Part shown: positions 33,577 through 44,766 of the stretch, piece by piece
Position numbering within the stretch: the first letter of the stretch is position 1
Layout: each line of letters begins with the position of its first letter
From: Mantamonas sphyraenae
Taxonomy: Eukaryota > CRuMs > Mantamonadidae
Length of the DNA stretch: 64,000 nucleotides
NCBI GenBank assembly: GCA_026936335.1
Contig: JAPMXV010000043.1
Location: forward strand, 549,503 to 613,502
Direction: 5' to 3'
Notes under the pieces: model-generated
What the model saw: only the letters and a program-made list of their open reading frames with translations
The model's database searches: none
What the model was told of the DNA's origin: nothing
Position numbers and translations under genes: made by a program

Positions 33577-34200
33577 TCAGAGTTGGAATGGATTCTTCCG
33601 TTTCTGTGCAGCAGGATGGCCACATGTGCCCTCGATCTCTGTGTCAAAAGTACAAACGCCGGGGATGGAGGCGACGTCGAGAGTTGGGTTGTGTGTTGGG
33701 CGAGCGGCGTTGGTGGGGTGCGGAGGTGGCGGTGCGTCATCGCCTGAGGCGGTTGTTGTTGTGGGCGGCGTTGGTGAAGGTGAATGCGGGTGTCGGTCGA
33801 TAGGTGTCTGGGGCCATACGGATTCGTCTTCGGCAATGTGGTCTGGTCTGGAGGCCGAGGCCGGGCCCGAGGAGGAGGAGTAGGAGGAGGCGGGAGGGAG
33901 ACGAACAAGAGATTGACCCGTGTGCTCGTCGGTGTCGCTGCTTGGTTGTTGTGTGATGATGGTGGCGACGGTTTCGCCATTTGTGTTTCGCCCGAATGCA
34001 ACGACGGTCTGTCCAAAGCCAGCGTCGTCGTCATCGTCGTCGTCTGCCTGTGCGTCGTCAGACTCGGTGGCGTATTCGGCGTCGGCGTCACCGGTGAGGC
34101 CGGCGAGGGCAGGTGAGGGTGTGCATGCGAGGAGTAGGAGAAGGAAGATGGTGAGTAGCGTTGGGAGAGAAAGGGTGGTGGCACAGCGGCGGTGGCGCAT
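33577..34200 (-). CDS. Small secreted Ser/Pro/Asp-rich hypothetical protein
   Basis: A single exon encodes 207 residues. The ATG at 34200 begins a textbook signal peptide: basic start MRHRRC, a long leucine-rich core (LLTIFLLLLLA) and small residues ALAG at the probable cleavage site. The mature part is low-complexity: an Asp run, Ser/Pro/Thr-rich segments likely to be O-glycosylated, and two Cys near the end in CTFDTEIEGTCGHPA, which could form a disulfide. It ends in KRKNPFQL. No domain is recognised. It may be a small extracellular matrix, theca or lorica component, but that is a guess. It is convergent with 32871-33554. Confidence 0.55.
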   Translation of the reverse strand: MRHRRCATTLSLPTLLTIFLLLLLACTPSPALAGLTGDADAEYATESDDAQADDDDDDDAGFGQTVVAFGRNTNGETVATIITQQPSSDTDEHTGQSLVRLPPASSYSSSSGPASASRPDHIAEDESVWPQTPIDRHPHSPSPTPPTTTTASGDDAPPPPHPTNAARPTHNPTLDVASIPGVCTFDTEIEGTCGHPAAQKRKNPFQL

Positions 34201-34219
34201 GGTGGGCCAGCGCAGCCGG

Positions 34220-35565
34220 ATGGTGAGTGAGGGTTGGATTGGATGGAGTGGAGATGGAGGAACGACGACGTGGGTGTGGAAGACAGAGAGAGAGAGAAAG
34301 AGAGAGAGAGAGAGGAAAGGAAGTGGGGACTGACCCAATGGTGTGTGCGTGTATGTGCTGCAAAGTCGAGCGGATTCTTTCGTGGAGCCTCGGCGTCGCA
34401 AGATGCACGGTTTGCAGACAAGGAGAAGAAGCTGCTGAAGACGATGAAATTTCCGCCCGAGTACGATGCGTTGAAGGTAAAGGTGAAACGGGCAAGGGGC
34501 AAGAGATCGGGAGAAGGGAAGCGGCGGTGAACTGACACGAGTGTTGGCTGGACGTATTTGGCGCGCGGGAACCAGGTGGACATGAAGAAGGTGAAGCTGG
34601 CAGTGATGAAGCCGTGGGTGGAAAAGAAACTGGAGGAGCTGCTGGGATTCGAGGACGATGTGTTGTTTACGTACGTGATGGAGATGCTGGAGAACCCGGA
34701 AGGTGGAGAGGCAGGGGTCACGAACGCCGAAGTGGATCCGAGGAAGCTGCAGATCTATCTCACGGGCTTTCTGGAACACAACGCAGTGGACTTTGTGAAA
34801 GAACTGTGGGCGCTGCTTGCTAGCGCCAGTGCAGAGGAAACAGGAATCCCGAGGCCGTTCCTGGAGGCGGAAAAGGCAAAGCTGGCGGCGCAACTTGCGG
34901 AAACTGAGCGGGTACAACGGGAGCTGAGGGAACGGTCGCAGAGGGCAATGCGAGAGAGGCAAGCACAACATAGTGGCAGCAGAGGTAGTGGGTCGGGTTG
35001 GGATCGTGTGGAGGGTGGACGAGGGTGGGAGGAGAGAAGGCGAGGGAGGAGTGAGCGAGGCGGGTGGGAGCGCGATAGGAGAGATTCGAGGGAGTACCGC
35101 GGTAGGAGGGAATATCAGCAGCACTGGGAGCGAGAGAGGAGCAGGGAGAGGTACCACCGTGACCTGGAGCGGGAAAGGTGGGAGAGGCGTGGAAGGCAGC
35201 CACGTGAGGGTGAAGGGAGGCAGGAGGGGGGAGAGTACGATGAGTTTGGGAGGCGGCGAAGGATTGGAGAGAGAGAAGAGAGCGGGAGGAAGCGGGAACG
35301 GGTGGGGGTGGAGCAAAGTCGGACCGAGGCAAAGCGGGCGCGTGTAGAGGAGGTGGACGAAGAGAAGGAAAGCGGAGAAGCCAAGGCGAAGGCGGGGAGC
35401 AGTGTTGGACGTGGTGGGGGGACTGGCCAAGACATGGCCAAGGCGGAAGAGGAGTTGCAGGCGCTGGTGGAAGAAACGTTGCAGGGAGTGGATGGCGTCG
35501 GGAACAGCGGCACAGCAAGAGAGATTGAGACCAAGGTGGAGCCAGTGGCGTCGAATGAAGAGTGA
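34220..35565 (+). CDS. SRRM1: PWI-domain splicing coactivator SRRM1-like
   Basis: Exons 34220-34222 (start codon only), 34366-34476 and 34576-35565 give 367 residues. The ATG is followed immediately by GTGAGT; splicing yields MSSGFFRGASASQD, matching human SRRM1 MDAGFFRGTSAEQD. The PWI domain continues through KKLLKTMKFPPEYDALK and VDMKKVKLAVMKPWVEKKL with LGFEDDVL and IYLTGFL, and has the usual length. The remaining 230 residues are rich in Arg, Glu, Asp and Ser (RERSRERYHRDLERERWERR), an RE/RS-like region. SRRM1/SRm160 binds nucleic acid and the exon-junction complex and promotes splicing and 3'-end processing. Both introns carry CTGAC branch-like sites. Confidence 0.9.
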
Positions 35566-35659
35566 GGTGGCATGGAAGGGGAATTGGAGATGTGAGAAGT
35601 GAGTGTGCGTGCCGGCGCGCCATGTGCGTCAACCAAAAGCGAAAACAAAGGCGAACGCC

Positions 35660-37048
35660 ATGTCTTTCAGCGACATTGATAACGGCAGGGGACGCCGTGG
35701 AGGGTATGGCGCTACAAGTGGACGTGGAACGGGCAGTGATGGAGACTCGCAGTACATCCGGTGAGTGGAAAGAAAGGAACGGCAAAGGGGGACAATGCAC
35801 ACGTCGCTCACACGGTCAACAGTGAGGCACAGGCGATCGAAACAAACATCCAACGGATTGCACGCAACTCAAAGGCCATCGAGGACATGGTGAATCGGCT
35901 GGGGACGAACAAGGACACGGAGGACATGCGTACGAAACTGTGCGTGGATTGTGCGGGCAACGGAGGAATTCCCCTTGTGCAGTAGAAGGGAGATGGGAGA
36001 CTGACACCTTGGGGGATGTGGTCGTGGGCGTGTGGATGACGGGTTGGATGGATGTGGACGACGGGCGGGACGTACGGGTGTGTGGGGGACGTGGGATGGC
36101 GCAGGGACCGCGTGTCGATGCAAACACAGCAGCTGGCAAAAGAGACGGCGGGCAAAATCAAGCAGCTGACGTCGTTCGACGGCGGATCGCTCAAGGAAAA
36201 CGTAGGTGACAAATCAAAGTGGAGCCGGGGGAAAGAGAAATGTGTGTGACGGGGGGCAGCAGGGTTGTACTCGCCCAGGAGGCAGGCGGTACGGAAAGCG
36301 GGGCCATTGCACCCTCTGGTGGAGAAAGGGAGGCCAAGCTGAAGGGGAACGAGGACTTTCAAGGGTGTGCATGGAGACAAGGGGATGTGTGAATGGGATG
36401 ACGTGCTACGCATGTGGGTGCACATCGAGGTGCAGGAGAGCAAAGCGCTGACACGGGTGTGGGAAATGCCCGAGAGTGCAGAAGGCGCGAGCGGGACAGC
36501 GGTCGAAGCTGCAGGGAGACTTTAAGGAGGTGTTGAAGCAGTTTGAAATGGTGGCACGTGCATCGATGGAGAAGCAGAAGAAGACTGTGGCAGCGTCGCG
36601 GTCTGCAAGCATGAAGAGGGGTGGCGGTCGAGGTGGACGCGGGGGCGGCTACGATGTAGAGGCGCCGCTGGATGAACGGAACCCGGAAAAGACATCCCTG
36701 CTGGACGATCACCAGCGACAGCAGCAGTTGATGCTGGACAACGAGATCGAGTACACAGAAGCAGTTCTGATGGAGCGTGAGGAGGCGATTGAAGACGTGG
36801 CCGCGGCTGTGGAGGAAGTGAACGGGATCATGAAGGATCTGCACGTGCTTGTGCGCGGACAGGGTGAACAGATCGACAACATCGAGTCGATGGCGATCAA
36901 GGCGAACCAGAACACGTCCAAGGGAGTCACGGAACTGCAGAGTGCGTCCAAGTATCAGAAGAGCAAGCGCAACAAGATCTGCATCCTGCTGGTCATTATC
37001 CTCATTGTCGGAGGCGTTTCTCTGCTCCTGGTGCTGCCAAACAAGTGA
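35660..37048 (+). CDS. Qa-SNARE, syntaxin-7/Pep12-like
   Basis: Exons 35660-35760, 35823-35939, 36105-36201 and 36482-37048 join in frame to give 293 residues. The N-terminal half holds the three-helix Habc-type region (QAIETNIQRIARNSKAIEDM, LDRVSMQTQQLAKETAGKIKQL). A Gly/Arg-rich linker follows. The SNARE motif runs through EYTEAVLMEREEAIEDV and VNGIMKDLHVLVRGQGEQID with the zero-layer Gln near residue 232. The C-terminal anchor is KICILLVIILIVGGVSLLLVL. The pattern fits an endosomal Qa-SNARE mediating fusion with Qb, Qc and R partners; a Qc-SNARE lies at 58.8 kb. Confidence 0.92.
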
Positions 37049-37076
37049 GTGTGCGTGTTGAGAATGCAATTTTTGG

Positions 37077-38740
37077 TCAAAAATCCAATCGCCGCGCGGC
37101 AGTGTCGTCGGGCAATTGACTGAGTTCGGGAAACATGTTGTCGACGTCAGCATCGAGGAGATAGGGTTCGTCTTCGATGTCCGCCTCGAGATCGTCGTCG
37201 TCGTCGTCTGCGGTAAGGTTGTGCAATTCCTCGTCTTCGTCTGTGCTGACCCTGCTGTACTTGACGTGTTTGCCCGTGCCAGACACGCCTGGGTTTCCAA
37301 ACAAACTCCAGCGCCGTGTGCTTCCACTTCCTGGTGGATTGCCGCCAAAGAGGCGTGTGAGCGGCGAGGCAGGAGAGTGTTTGTGCGTACTGTGTGCACG
37401 AGGGACACGTGCATTGTCATCGTCTTCACTGTCCAGACCGTCTTGATCGCGATCTGCGTTGTCGCTGTGTCCATCCTCGGGGTCCGCGTCGACGTGGCTG
37501 CCAAGCTTGCCGTCGAGGAGGAAGCGGATTGTTTCCATGCGCTTCTTCTCCTTGAGCTGCTCAAACTTGAGGTTGGAGTACCAAAGAAAGGCAGCAACGG
37601 CAACGAGAGTGCCGATCCAGTTGATGAGGGTGAGCTGTGTGTGAAAAAGCGGAATGGAGATGTAGACAAGGAGGATGACCTTTGCGCCGCCGAGGATGAC
37701 GCTGGTGACGCTGCTGGTGTCCTTGATAAGCAGAAAGTGGACCCAGGTGTAGACGACGGCAAAGATGGAGCTGGTGAGGAGAACAAAGAGGGTGACGGAG
37801 GCGTTGGCGGCGGTGTAGGCCCAAAAGGCGTCTGCCTCGAGGGAGGTAAAGACAGGGATGAGCATGAGGGAGGCCGGCAAGGCGGTGGTGAGGGTGATGG
37901 AAAGTAAGCTGAGCTGGGTGTTCTCCAGCAGGAGGGCAGAGACAAGGGTCTTTGCGACAGCAAGGAGCATGGAGAGAACAGCGCAGAGGAAGCCGATCTA
38001 TGGGGAGGGTGTGGGGGCATATTTTCTGTGTGAGTGAGCGAAGGGGATGGATGTTGGACGGAAGGGCGAGCGGGGCCATGGGCAAGGGGAAAGGCACGCA
38101 CAGTGTCAAAGTCGGGGTTGCGGAACACGGTCAAGATGCAGCCGAGGACGATGATGACGCTGGATAAATACATGCGAGCAGAGAAGTGCTTGCCTTCAAA
38201 GAGGCGTGCGACAATCATCTGGAAGAAGGGCATGGTGCTCTTGACAATCTGGTTGAGGGAGAGGGAGACGCGGACGAGGGAGGCATTTTCAAAGACGAGG
38301 TCGAAGCCGTGGAGGGCGGAGAGGAGGACGAGCATCTTCCAGTGAGAGTGAAGCACGGCCTTGTCGGCGTGAACGGTGTTTGCGTGGCTCCTGCTGTGGG
38401 AGCAGCTGTACAGGACGAGTAGGCAGACGAAAGAGGTGACCAGGAGGTTGAGGGCAATGAGGGCGACGGGAAAGGTGAAGCCGAGGCTGGCAAACACCCA
38501 CTTATTGTAAAAGTTGAAGCCGAGATTGAGGACGAGCCATAGGAGGACAGTGCGGGAGGATTTGATGAGACCCGGGCGAAAGGAAAGGGAGGAGGTGAGG
38601 TCCTGGCTGCCCGAGGTGAGAAGGCCGTCGGTACTGTGCAGAGAGTGGAGGGATCCTGTGGAGGCCTTGCTGTCGGACCGGCCTCGGGTCTGTGGAGGCT
38701 GTGGGAGGGTGTCGTCGGCCGTTGGGTCGTCGTCGGACAT
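37077..38740 (-). CDS. TPT-family nucleotide-sugar/triose-phosphate translocator
   Basis: Exons 38740-38102 and 37997-37077 join in phase 0 (NPDFDT|IGFLCAVLS), giving 519 residues. About ten hydrophobic helices of the drug/metabolite transporter fold are seen, including LGFNFYNKWVFA in helix 1, SLSLNQIVKSTMPFFQMI in the middle and a KTLVSALLLE helix typical of the triose-phosphate/UDP-sugar translocator family. A long cytosolic tail of about 150 residues is acidic and Ser-rich and ends in TAARRLDF; the family usually has a short tail. The likely role is exchange of a nucleotide sugar or phosphorylated metabolite across the Golgi/ER membrane. The substrate is not predictable. Confidence 0.87.
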
Positions 38741-38957
38741 GGAAGCGCGGGGAGAGGTGGTTGTTTGTACACTGCGTTCGGGGCAAACTGAGTCAGCGCT
38801 TTTCCAACGAGTGAAAAGAAACGGGTGGCACGTCTCGCGCGCCTGGCCTTTACAGCATTGTAATTGTTGGTCACTTACTTGTTTGTGGAAGTGGGGTAGC
38901 TGGTCAACACCCTCGGATCACGTCTCACTCTCAATGTGCACACACGCGCGCGCGTTG
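38741..38957. other. Short gap between TPT gene start and nuclease gene stop
   Basis: These 217 bp lie 5' of the TPT gene and 3' of the FEN-Fanzor gene; both are on the minus strand. No ORF is supported. If the nuclease uses a guide RNA as known Fanzors do, its RNA would be expected to overlap or follow the 3' end of the ORF, that is, in or near this gap. Nothing in the bases proves it. Confidence 0.3.
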
Positions 38958-41900
38958 TCACTCTTTGCCGTTGTCATCGTAGTCATCATCGTCACCGTCC
39001 TCGTCGCCCCCGCACATGCCTCTGTAGTCTTTCCTCGTTTGTCGCGTCCTTCCCCCGTTCAAGATGTTGCGTTCATCTATTCCGTCCATGTTGACAACAC
39101 CGTCGCAGTCGTCACTCCGTTTCTGGGTATCATGCCGCTTGCCTTGTCTTCGAGCCTTCTTCTTGGTGCTTGCAGATGATCTGCTGCTTGTGGCTGAGCT
39201 GCTGCTTGTGGCTGAGCTGCTGCTTGTGGCTGAGCTGCTGCTTGCGGCCGAGCTGCTGCTTGTGGCCGAGCTGGCCTGCTTTTCAGACGTAAACGCTTTC
39301 GGACGCATTCCACACACAACCCTTGAGAGAAAGATGACAGCAATGGCGTGCGCACTGTTCGTGTCTCTGTGGAATGGTACGTTGGATGCAGGCAGTGAAG
39401 CAGCAGCGAACGCGTGTGCCTTTTGCGATGCTGCCTCTGTTGGCACGCCACACTTGCATACCTTTCGGCGTCCAAACGGTGCGTAGGACTCCGAGAATTC
39501 GTGAAAGTCTGCCTTGCGCAAGCACACACTGCATCTCTGAGTCGTCCCAGTCTCATTTATCACAAAAGTGGGCATCAGATTGGCGAGTTGCCGAGCAGCT
39601 TTGCTCACCGTGGCAGGTCCTCCACCGGTCCAGTTTCCAAGGACTGCAGCTTGGTACTTGCACCCCTTTATGGTCGCAAACAAGCCCAGTTCCCTAGCTT
39701 CTTGGTTCTCAGCGGTCCTTGCCCGTGCCTTCATCAGCGCGGTCGCTCTCCTGTGCTTGCTTGTGTTTACCATGGCGTCGTCTTGCGCGTGTGCATTCAC
39801 TGCGTGTCTGCCTTGCTGTGCTTGGATCTGGTAGTTGCTGTGCCTGCCACTTGCATACGAGTAACCCAACAAAAATTTACCCATTCGCGTTTCGCGCTCC
39901 TGTTCACCAGCAAGCACAAACAGCCTCGTGGTGTCGGTTGTGGCACCCGGGTCTCTCAAACTGATCGCCATTTCCTCCAACAACTGTACCGTCAGCTGCT
40001 CGTACGCACCGTTGCTCGGTGGCCTCTGCAAATGCCCCTCTCGGAAAACTCCCGTCAGTGGTCTCGAGGTTGGCGCACTATGGTGTAACTGCGTCGGAAA
40101 GTTGTTGTTCACAACTCCGTCTTCGTCGTCAGCAAACACCATGCGCGCCGTGTACCACAGGCAGAAGTACCGGATCGTGGCCTTCGCTCTTTTCAGTTCA
40201 CCGGTCTCTGGATCCTCCTTGTTGTCCTCCTTGTTGTCCTCGCCCTCCTCCGCGTCCAGCTCTTCGTTGTCCTCCTCGTTGTCCTCGTCCGCGTCGTCAC
40301 CGTCGTCCTCAATGTCGTCCCCGTCGTCTTCCTCGACGACCAGATCCCCACCTCCGCCGCCCTTTACCTCCTTGTACGCAACCTCGATGTCCTTCAGCAG
40401 CTTCTTCCACCGGCTCTTTCGACGGTACTTGCCATGAAACACCTCCAAAAGAGTCAACTTCTTCTTGTTCCACAGCTCCCCAGGTAAGCGAAGCCTGTTC
40501 ACCACGAGTGCCACGTAGCCAGGCTGCACCGTCAGCCCGCGCAGTGCACACAGTTCTTTGTTCCGTTTGGTTGACAGCGATGGTTGCAGTAGCACCGCCC
40601 AGAACCGGTGCCTGCGTAGGCACACGCCTGACACGTTGATTGGCTGAATGGAGTTTGCAGCCACCTTGTCGCCTTGGTTGTCAAGGGGAACGCCGTGTGG
40701 AGAATGCGTTGTCATGCGTGAGTACATCCAGGAAAGCCATCGTGTGAGCACAACATCCTCCGTTTGCGCACTTGTTTTGCTGCATGCACGTGCGCACTCC
40801 GTCCACCGTTGCAGCCACTCATTGTCTTGCAGGATGGCGCACCGTTCGACCTCCTTCACCGTCATCTGCAGCAGATACACGCCCAATGTGCTCGACACCG
40901 TCAGTTTCCTTGTGTACGAGAAGGAATTTGCGTTGTGCTCGTTTGCCTTTTCAACCGCCGCCGCTGCAAGCAAATTCGCCCACACCACTGTGTCCATCAC
41001 CGTCACACGGGACTTGCCCGCAACAAGAGTCTTCCAGACCTTCTTCCTCCTCTTGATCTCCTGCGCCAGTCGGTCCAGCTCTTCCTCCTTGCAACCCTCA
41101 CCAAACACAAGCAGCTTTGTACTCTTGTTGGCAAGCAGGGTGTGCTTGAATTGCTTCTGCATATCCTCACCCAACACAGTGCCGAAGGTCTCGTGAAGCT
41201 GCTTGGTGCTGATGTCCTTGGGCATCACCGCGGCCAACATGGCCTCCACTCTCCTGCTCGCCACAGTCGCTTTCACCATTGCCAGCACGTCCTTTGCGGC
41301 ACGTGTGATCAACGGCGTCAGAGCTGCTCTCCGCACTTTGTGTAGTTTGCGGATTGCATCTGCTGTCTCGTCAGTAGGTAGGTGGAAAACGACCGGAACG
41401 GCATCGCTCGCGCCTTGGTCATCCTCACCCTCGTCCACCTCCTCCACCTCCTCACCCTCGTCCACCACCTCCACCTCTTCCACCTCCTCACCCTCGTCCA
41501 CCACCTCCACCTCTTCCACCTCCTCAACAGCCTCTGACGCCACCCACTCCCCGGTATCCTCCGGTTCCGGCAGCTGCTGCTGCACTTTCTCCCAAACCCA
41601 CCTGCCACTCAGCGTCACCGTCTCGTTCTCTGCGATGCAGGCGTCCTTGAACAACACAAGCAGGTGACGCACCAATGTTTGGTTACACAGAACACTGCCT
41701 TCAATGCACAAGGGGTCGTCCTTGGCGTCCTGCTGCTGCGGATCGACACGATCGGCCGCTTGCGCCGACGCCAGCATCAGCGCATCCTCCAGGTGCTCCT
41801 GCAGGAGAGCATGAAAACACGACATGAGCCATGCGTACGCCTCTTGCGCTAGCATGAGTGCTTTTTTCCCGTGTTCGTTCACCAGCAGAGCGGCCTGCGC

Positions 41901-44766
41901 TGCCTCAAGGTCCCCGTTCAAACCAGCAACTGTGTTCGCGAGGCCGGCACGCTGTCTTATGGCCTGGTCCAATTCGTGCTCACGCTCCAAGTAGCGTTTT
42001 TCACCCTCAATGAGCACTTCAAGTTCTTCGGCAGGCAGTTCCTGGGGAAAATGAACCATCTCCTCCTCCTCCAACTCCCACTTCTTTTGACTGCCTTCCC
42101 CCGCCTGTACGTCATCACCGTGGTTGTTCCACTCCACAAACATGTCCACGAAGCCTTTCGCCACGGCGGCTGCATGCTCCCCCAGCTCAGTGCCAACAAC
42201 CTCGATTGTTCCCTCTTGCGCCATCACGCGCATGTTCTCCGTGGCCATGGCCAGGTCTTTGAACTTCTGTGCTTTGGCCGATTTGAGGAGTCGGACGTAA
42301 CGCATCCACACCTGCTCCAGTTCTGATTGACGGCTGCGCACACTGGCCCACGCAATCACCACCTCGTCCTCGTCGACACTCATCTCACCTGCGGATTCTG
42401 GCTGTTCCTGCGCCATCTGGCCCGTAGAGAGTGCGTCCACCAACGGGATGCCAGCAGCCAGGTACACGGGACGAGCCCGTCTCGCACCTCCCGCGTCCTT
42501 TGATGATCCCGTCCCCGAGGCCGTGGACATCGCGGCCGCGGCCATTGCATCCTCATCCTGAGACAACTCGTCCTGCATGCCGTATTGGAAGCAGAATTCA
42601 GCTACACGCTCTGGCATGCGCTCGTTGTTGTTGTCCGCCATGGCGTTGACCAAAACGGCCGCATCGTTGTCGACCCCTCCGAACGTTGCTGTGGTCGCAA
42701 TGGCGCTTCTGCACGAGTCCATGACTTCTTCCTTCCTATCATCTTTTAGCGCCTCCATGACGGCCCGCAAGCACTTATGCAGCGGCGCAGACACGTGGTC
42801 TAAGTCGATCTTTGCCAGCGCAGCAGATGCCACGTTTGTCCACTCCTGGGCTGCAGATGCCACGTCCTGCGCGGTCGGCACATCGCACGCCGCGGCGGCT
42901 GCGCACACGACGCACACCATAGCCATCGCCCTTGCGTCGTCGTGCATGGTGTGGCGGTGGCCAGTGCGAAGGGGGGGAGGCAACATCGCTCGGGTTGTTG
43001 CCTGGGCTGCCAGAACCACGTGAAGTTGTCCATTGCTGCTTAGCACCATACTTCCGTCTTGTGTGGTGTGATACTCATACGTGGATTCCTCCAGGATTGT
43101 GGCCAACTCGTCCTTGTCGAGGGCCGACATCCGCTTCTCCGCAAACGGGGCAGCGAGCGTACAGGCATACAAGCGCATCCGCCGCTCTGCAGTTGAGCCA
43201 CTTCGCATGGTGGTATCGAACGCCTCCCATTTCCCGTCGCTTGCATGCTGCAGCTTTGTTTCCTCGCCTTCCAGCGCCGCTGCGTCCAAACGCAGCAGCG
43301 TCTTGCCACGGCTCCATTCACGGTTGTATCCGGTCTTATCTCCTTGCACCGCCCGTTTAAACGCATCACACGTGCGCAGCAGTGCCGAAAACAGCGCATT
43401 GGACGGTGCTTCGGTAGCGCCCAGGTCTATTGCGTCGAATTCGTCGGCAGCACTCAGCCTCCTCAGCCCAAGGAGCTTGCGGACCGTAGGTAGCGCAGCC
43501 GCGCATGTGTGCTTGGCCTTGGACAGCCGATCGTCCATGTTGCCTGCCAGTGCAAGCAGGGCCAGGGCCAAGCGCGCAGGCTGGGGAACGATGAACGTCT
43601 TTGCCGTTGTCCACGAGACCACTGCGATTTCCATGCTCACCTGGGGTGCCATGCGCATGTAATCGCTGTCTTCGCTTATGACCACGATACGCTCGTCCGA
43701 ACAGGACATACACAGGTCCTGGAACACATCGTCCGCCTCGAGTCTTTGATGCCCGTGCTTCTCTTCATAGACGCAGATGCCATCTCTACTAGCACACCAG
43801 CTGGTTGCCACCTTGCGCACATGCTCCCAGTAAACGGCACTGCCGTACCTCATCTCGTTCTGGTGACCACGGTCGGTGTGAGTTTCACATATCACAAATT
43901 CACAATCACCGAGTCGGGGACGTCTCTCCGGCAGCCACTCACCCTCTCCTCTGTTGGGCGCCCGTATTCCTCTTTCAGCATTTGCTTCCTCCAATGGGGC
44001 CATTTGACATGCTGAAACTCCGTCAGAAGAGCCTCGTTCCTGGGGCGTCTCTCGAGCAGCAGAACGAACTCTGTGTTTGCCGCCTGTGCAGTGGATTGCA
44101 GCAGCTGCAGCCGCTTCTCAACCGCTTCTTTCACCTTGTCCTTGGTGATTTCACCCCCCCTTTTGCGCAACCGTTTCCCGAACAGCGCCTGCGGCCCAAC
44201 TGTGGTTTGCACGTTTTTTTTTTCGCGTGTGATCATGATCACGAAAAACAAACGTGTGTGTGTCAGAAACGGCCGTTTACCGCACGATACAGAAGGTGTG
44301 GTGACAAATACAATGACACGGGACACTTACTACGCCCAGCTGCATCCATGTACGTCGTTGTTCGTGCCCCGGACTCTCCATCCGTGTTGTGGGCGCTGCG
44401 AATGGCGGCGATTCTGGCCTGCTGGTCTACCACGGCCTTATTCTTCCCCTTCTTTGTTCGTTTCGTACGCGTAGTGTGCAAGCACACCTGACCACCCGCA
44501 TTCTTCACTTCATTGCGTAATCTGCTCTTGCCCTTGCTCCCTTGTTTCCACTCGCAGGTGCCGTAGTACTCCGTGAGCGTCTGTGTGCACTTGTTGTCAA
44601 AGAGAATGAGCTGATCCTTCTTCTCTGCAGTGGCCACAAACGTGGGTGCGTCCTTTGGTACGTGCAACCCACCCGCCTGCTGGTCAGAACTGTTCTGCTC
44701 CGTCGCGAAAGATGATGCGACAGACATTCGAACTTCGGCAGCAGGCGGGTGTTTCCTTGCATCCAT
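38958..44766 (-). CDS. FEN-like 5' nuclease fused to Fanzor/TnpB-like RuvC nuclease
   Basis: Exons 44766-44331, 44199-43943 and 43859-38958 join in phases 1 and 0 across GTAAGT...CAG and GTGAGT...CAG, giving 1,864 residues. Near the N terminus, HGHQRLEADDVFQD (EADD 272-275) and RIVVISEDSDYM (SEDSD 293-297) match the metal-binding core of T4 RNase H/FEN-family 5' nucleases. At the C terminus, a DPG motif (D about 1534) fits RuvC-I. FVINETGTTQRCSVC (E about 1667, C1674/C1677) fits the relocated RuvC-II Glu plus zinc ribbon of Fanzors (pattern E-x2-TS-x2-C-x2-C). KCKCG-like Cys at about 1699/1701 completes the ribbon, and FHRDTNSAHAI (D1730) fits RuvC-III. The 1,200 residues between are helical with acidic repeats. 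The tail is Ala/Ser repeats plus a basic patch. Known Fanzors are RNA-guided DNA nucleases of eukaryotic mobile elements and viruses. No inverted repeats or target-site duplication were found by eye. Confidence 0.75.
39181..39270. repeat. 18-bp tandem repeat (5 units) in nuclease gene tail
   Basis: Five units of ctgctgcttgtggctgag (two with gcc or cgg variants) encode, on the minus strand, alternating Ser-rich and Ala segments that form a flexible linker after the RuvC-III motif. Recent slippage is likely. Confidence 0.9.
41424..41527. repeat. 36-bp acidic tandem repeat in nuclease gene
   Basis: Two 36-bp units (41451-41486, 41487-41522) and a shorter partial copy encode a Glu/Val/Asp-rich segment (EVEEVEVVDEGE) on the minus strand. 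It lies between the FEN-like and Fanzor-like regions. Confidence 0.85.

Noticed and set aside
33009..34721. 570-codon minus-strand ORF spanning several genes
   Set aside because: It overlaps the acidic-protein and SRRM1 genes in antisense and reads as Ser/Pro/His low complexity. Only the frame with the signal peptide (33577-34200) was kept.
44226..44242. Palindrome gtgatcatgatcac in nuclease intron 1
   Set aside because: It lies within an intron, is short and occurs once. It could be chance.
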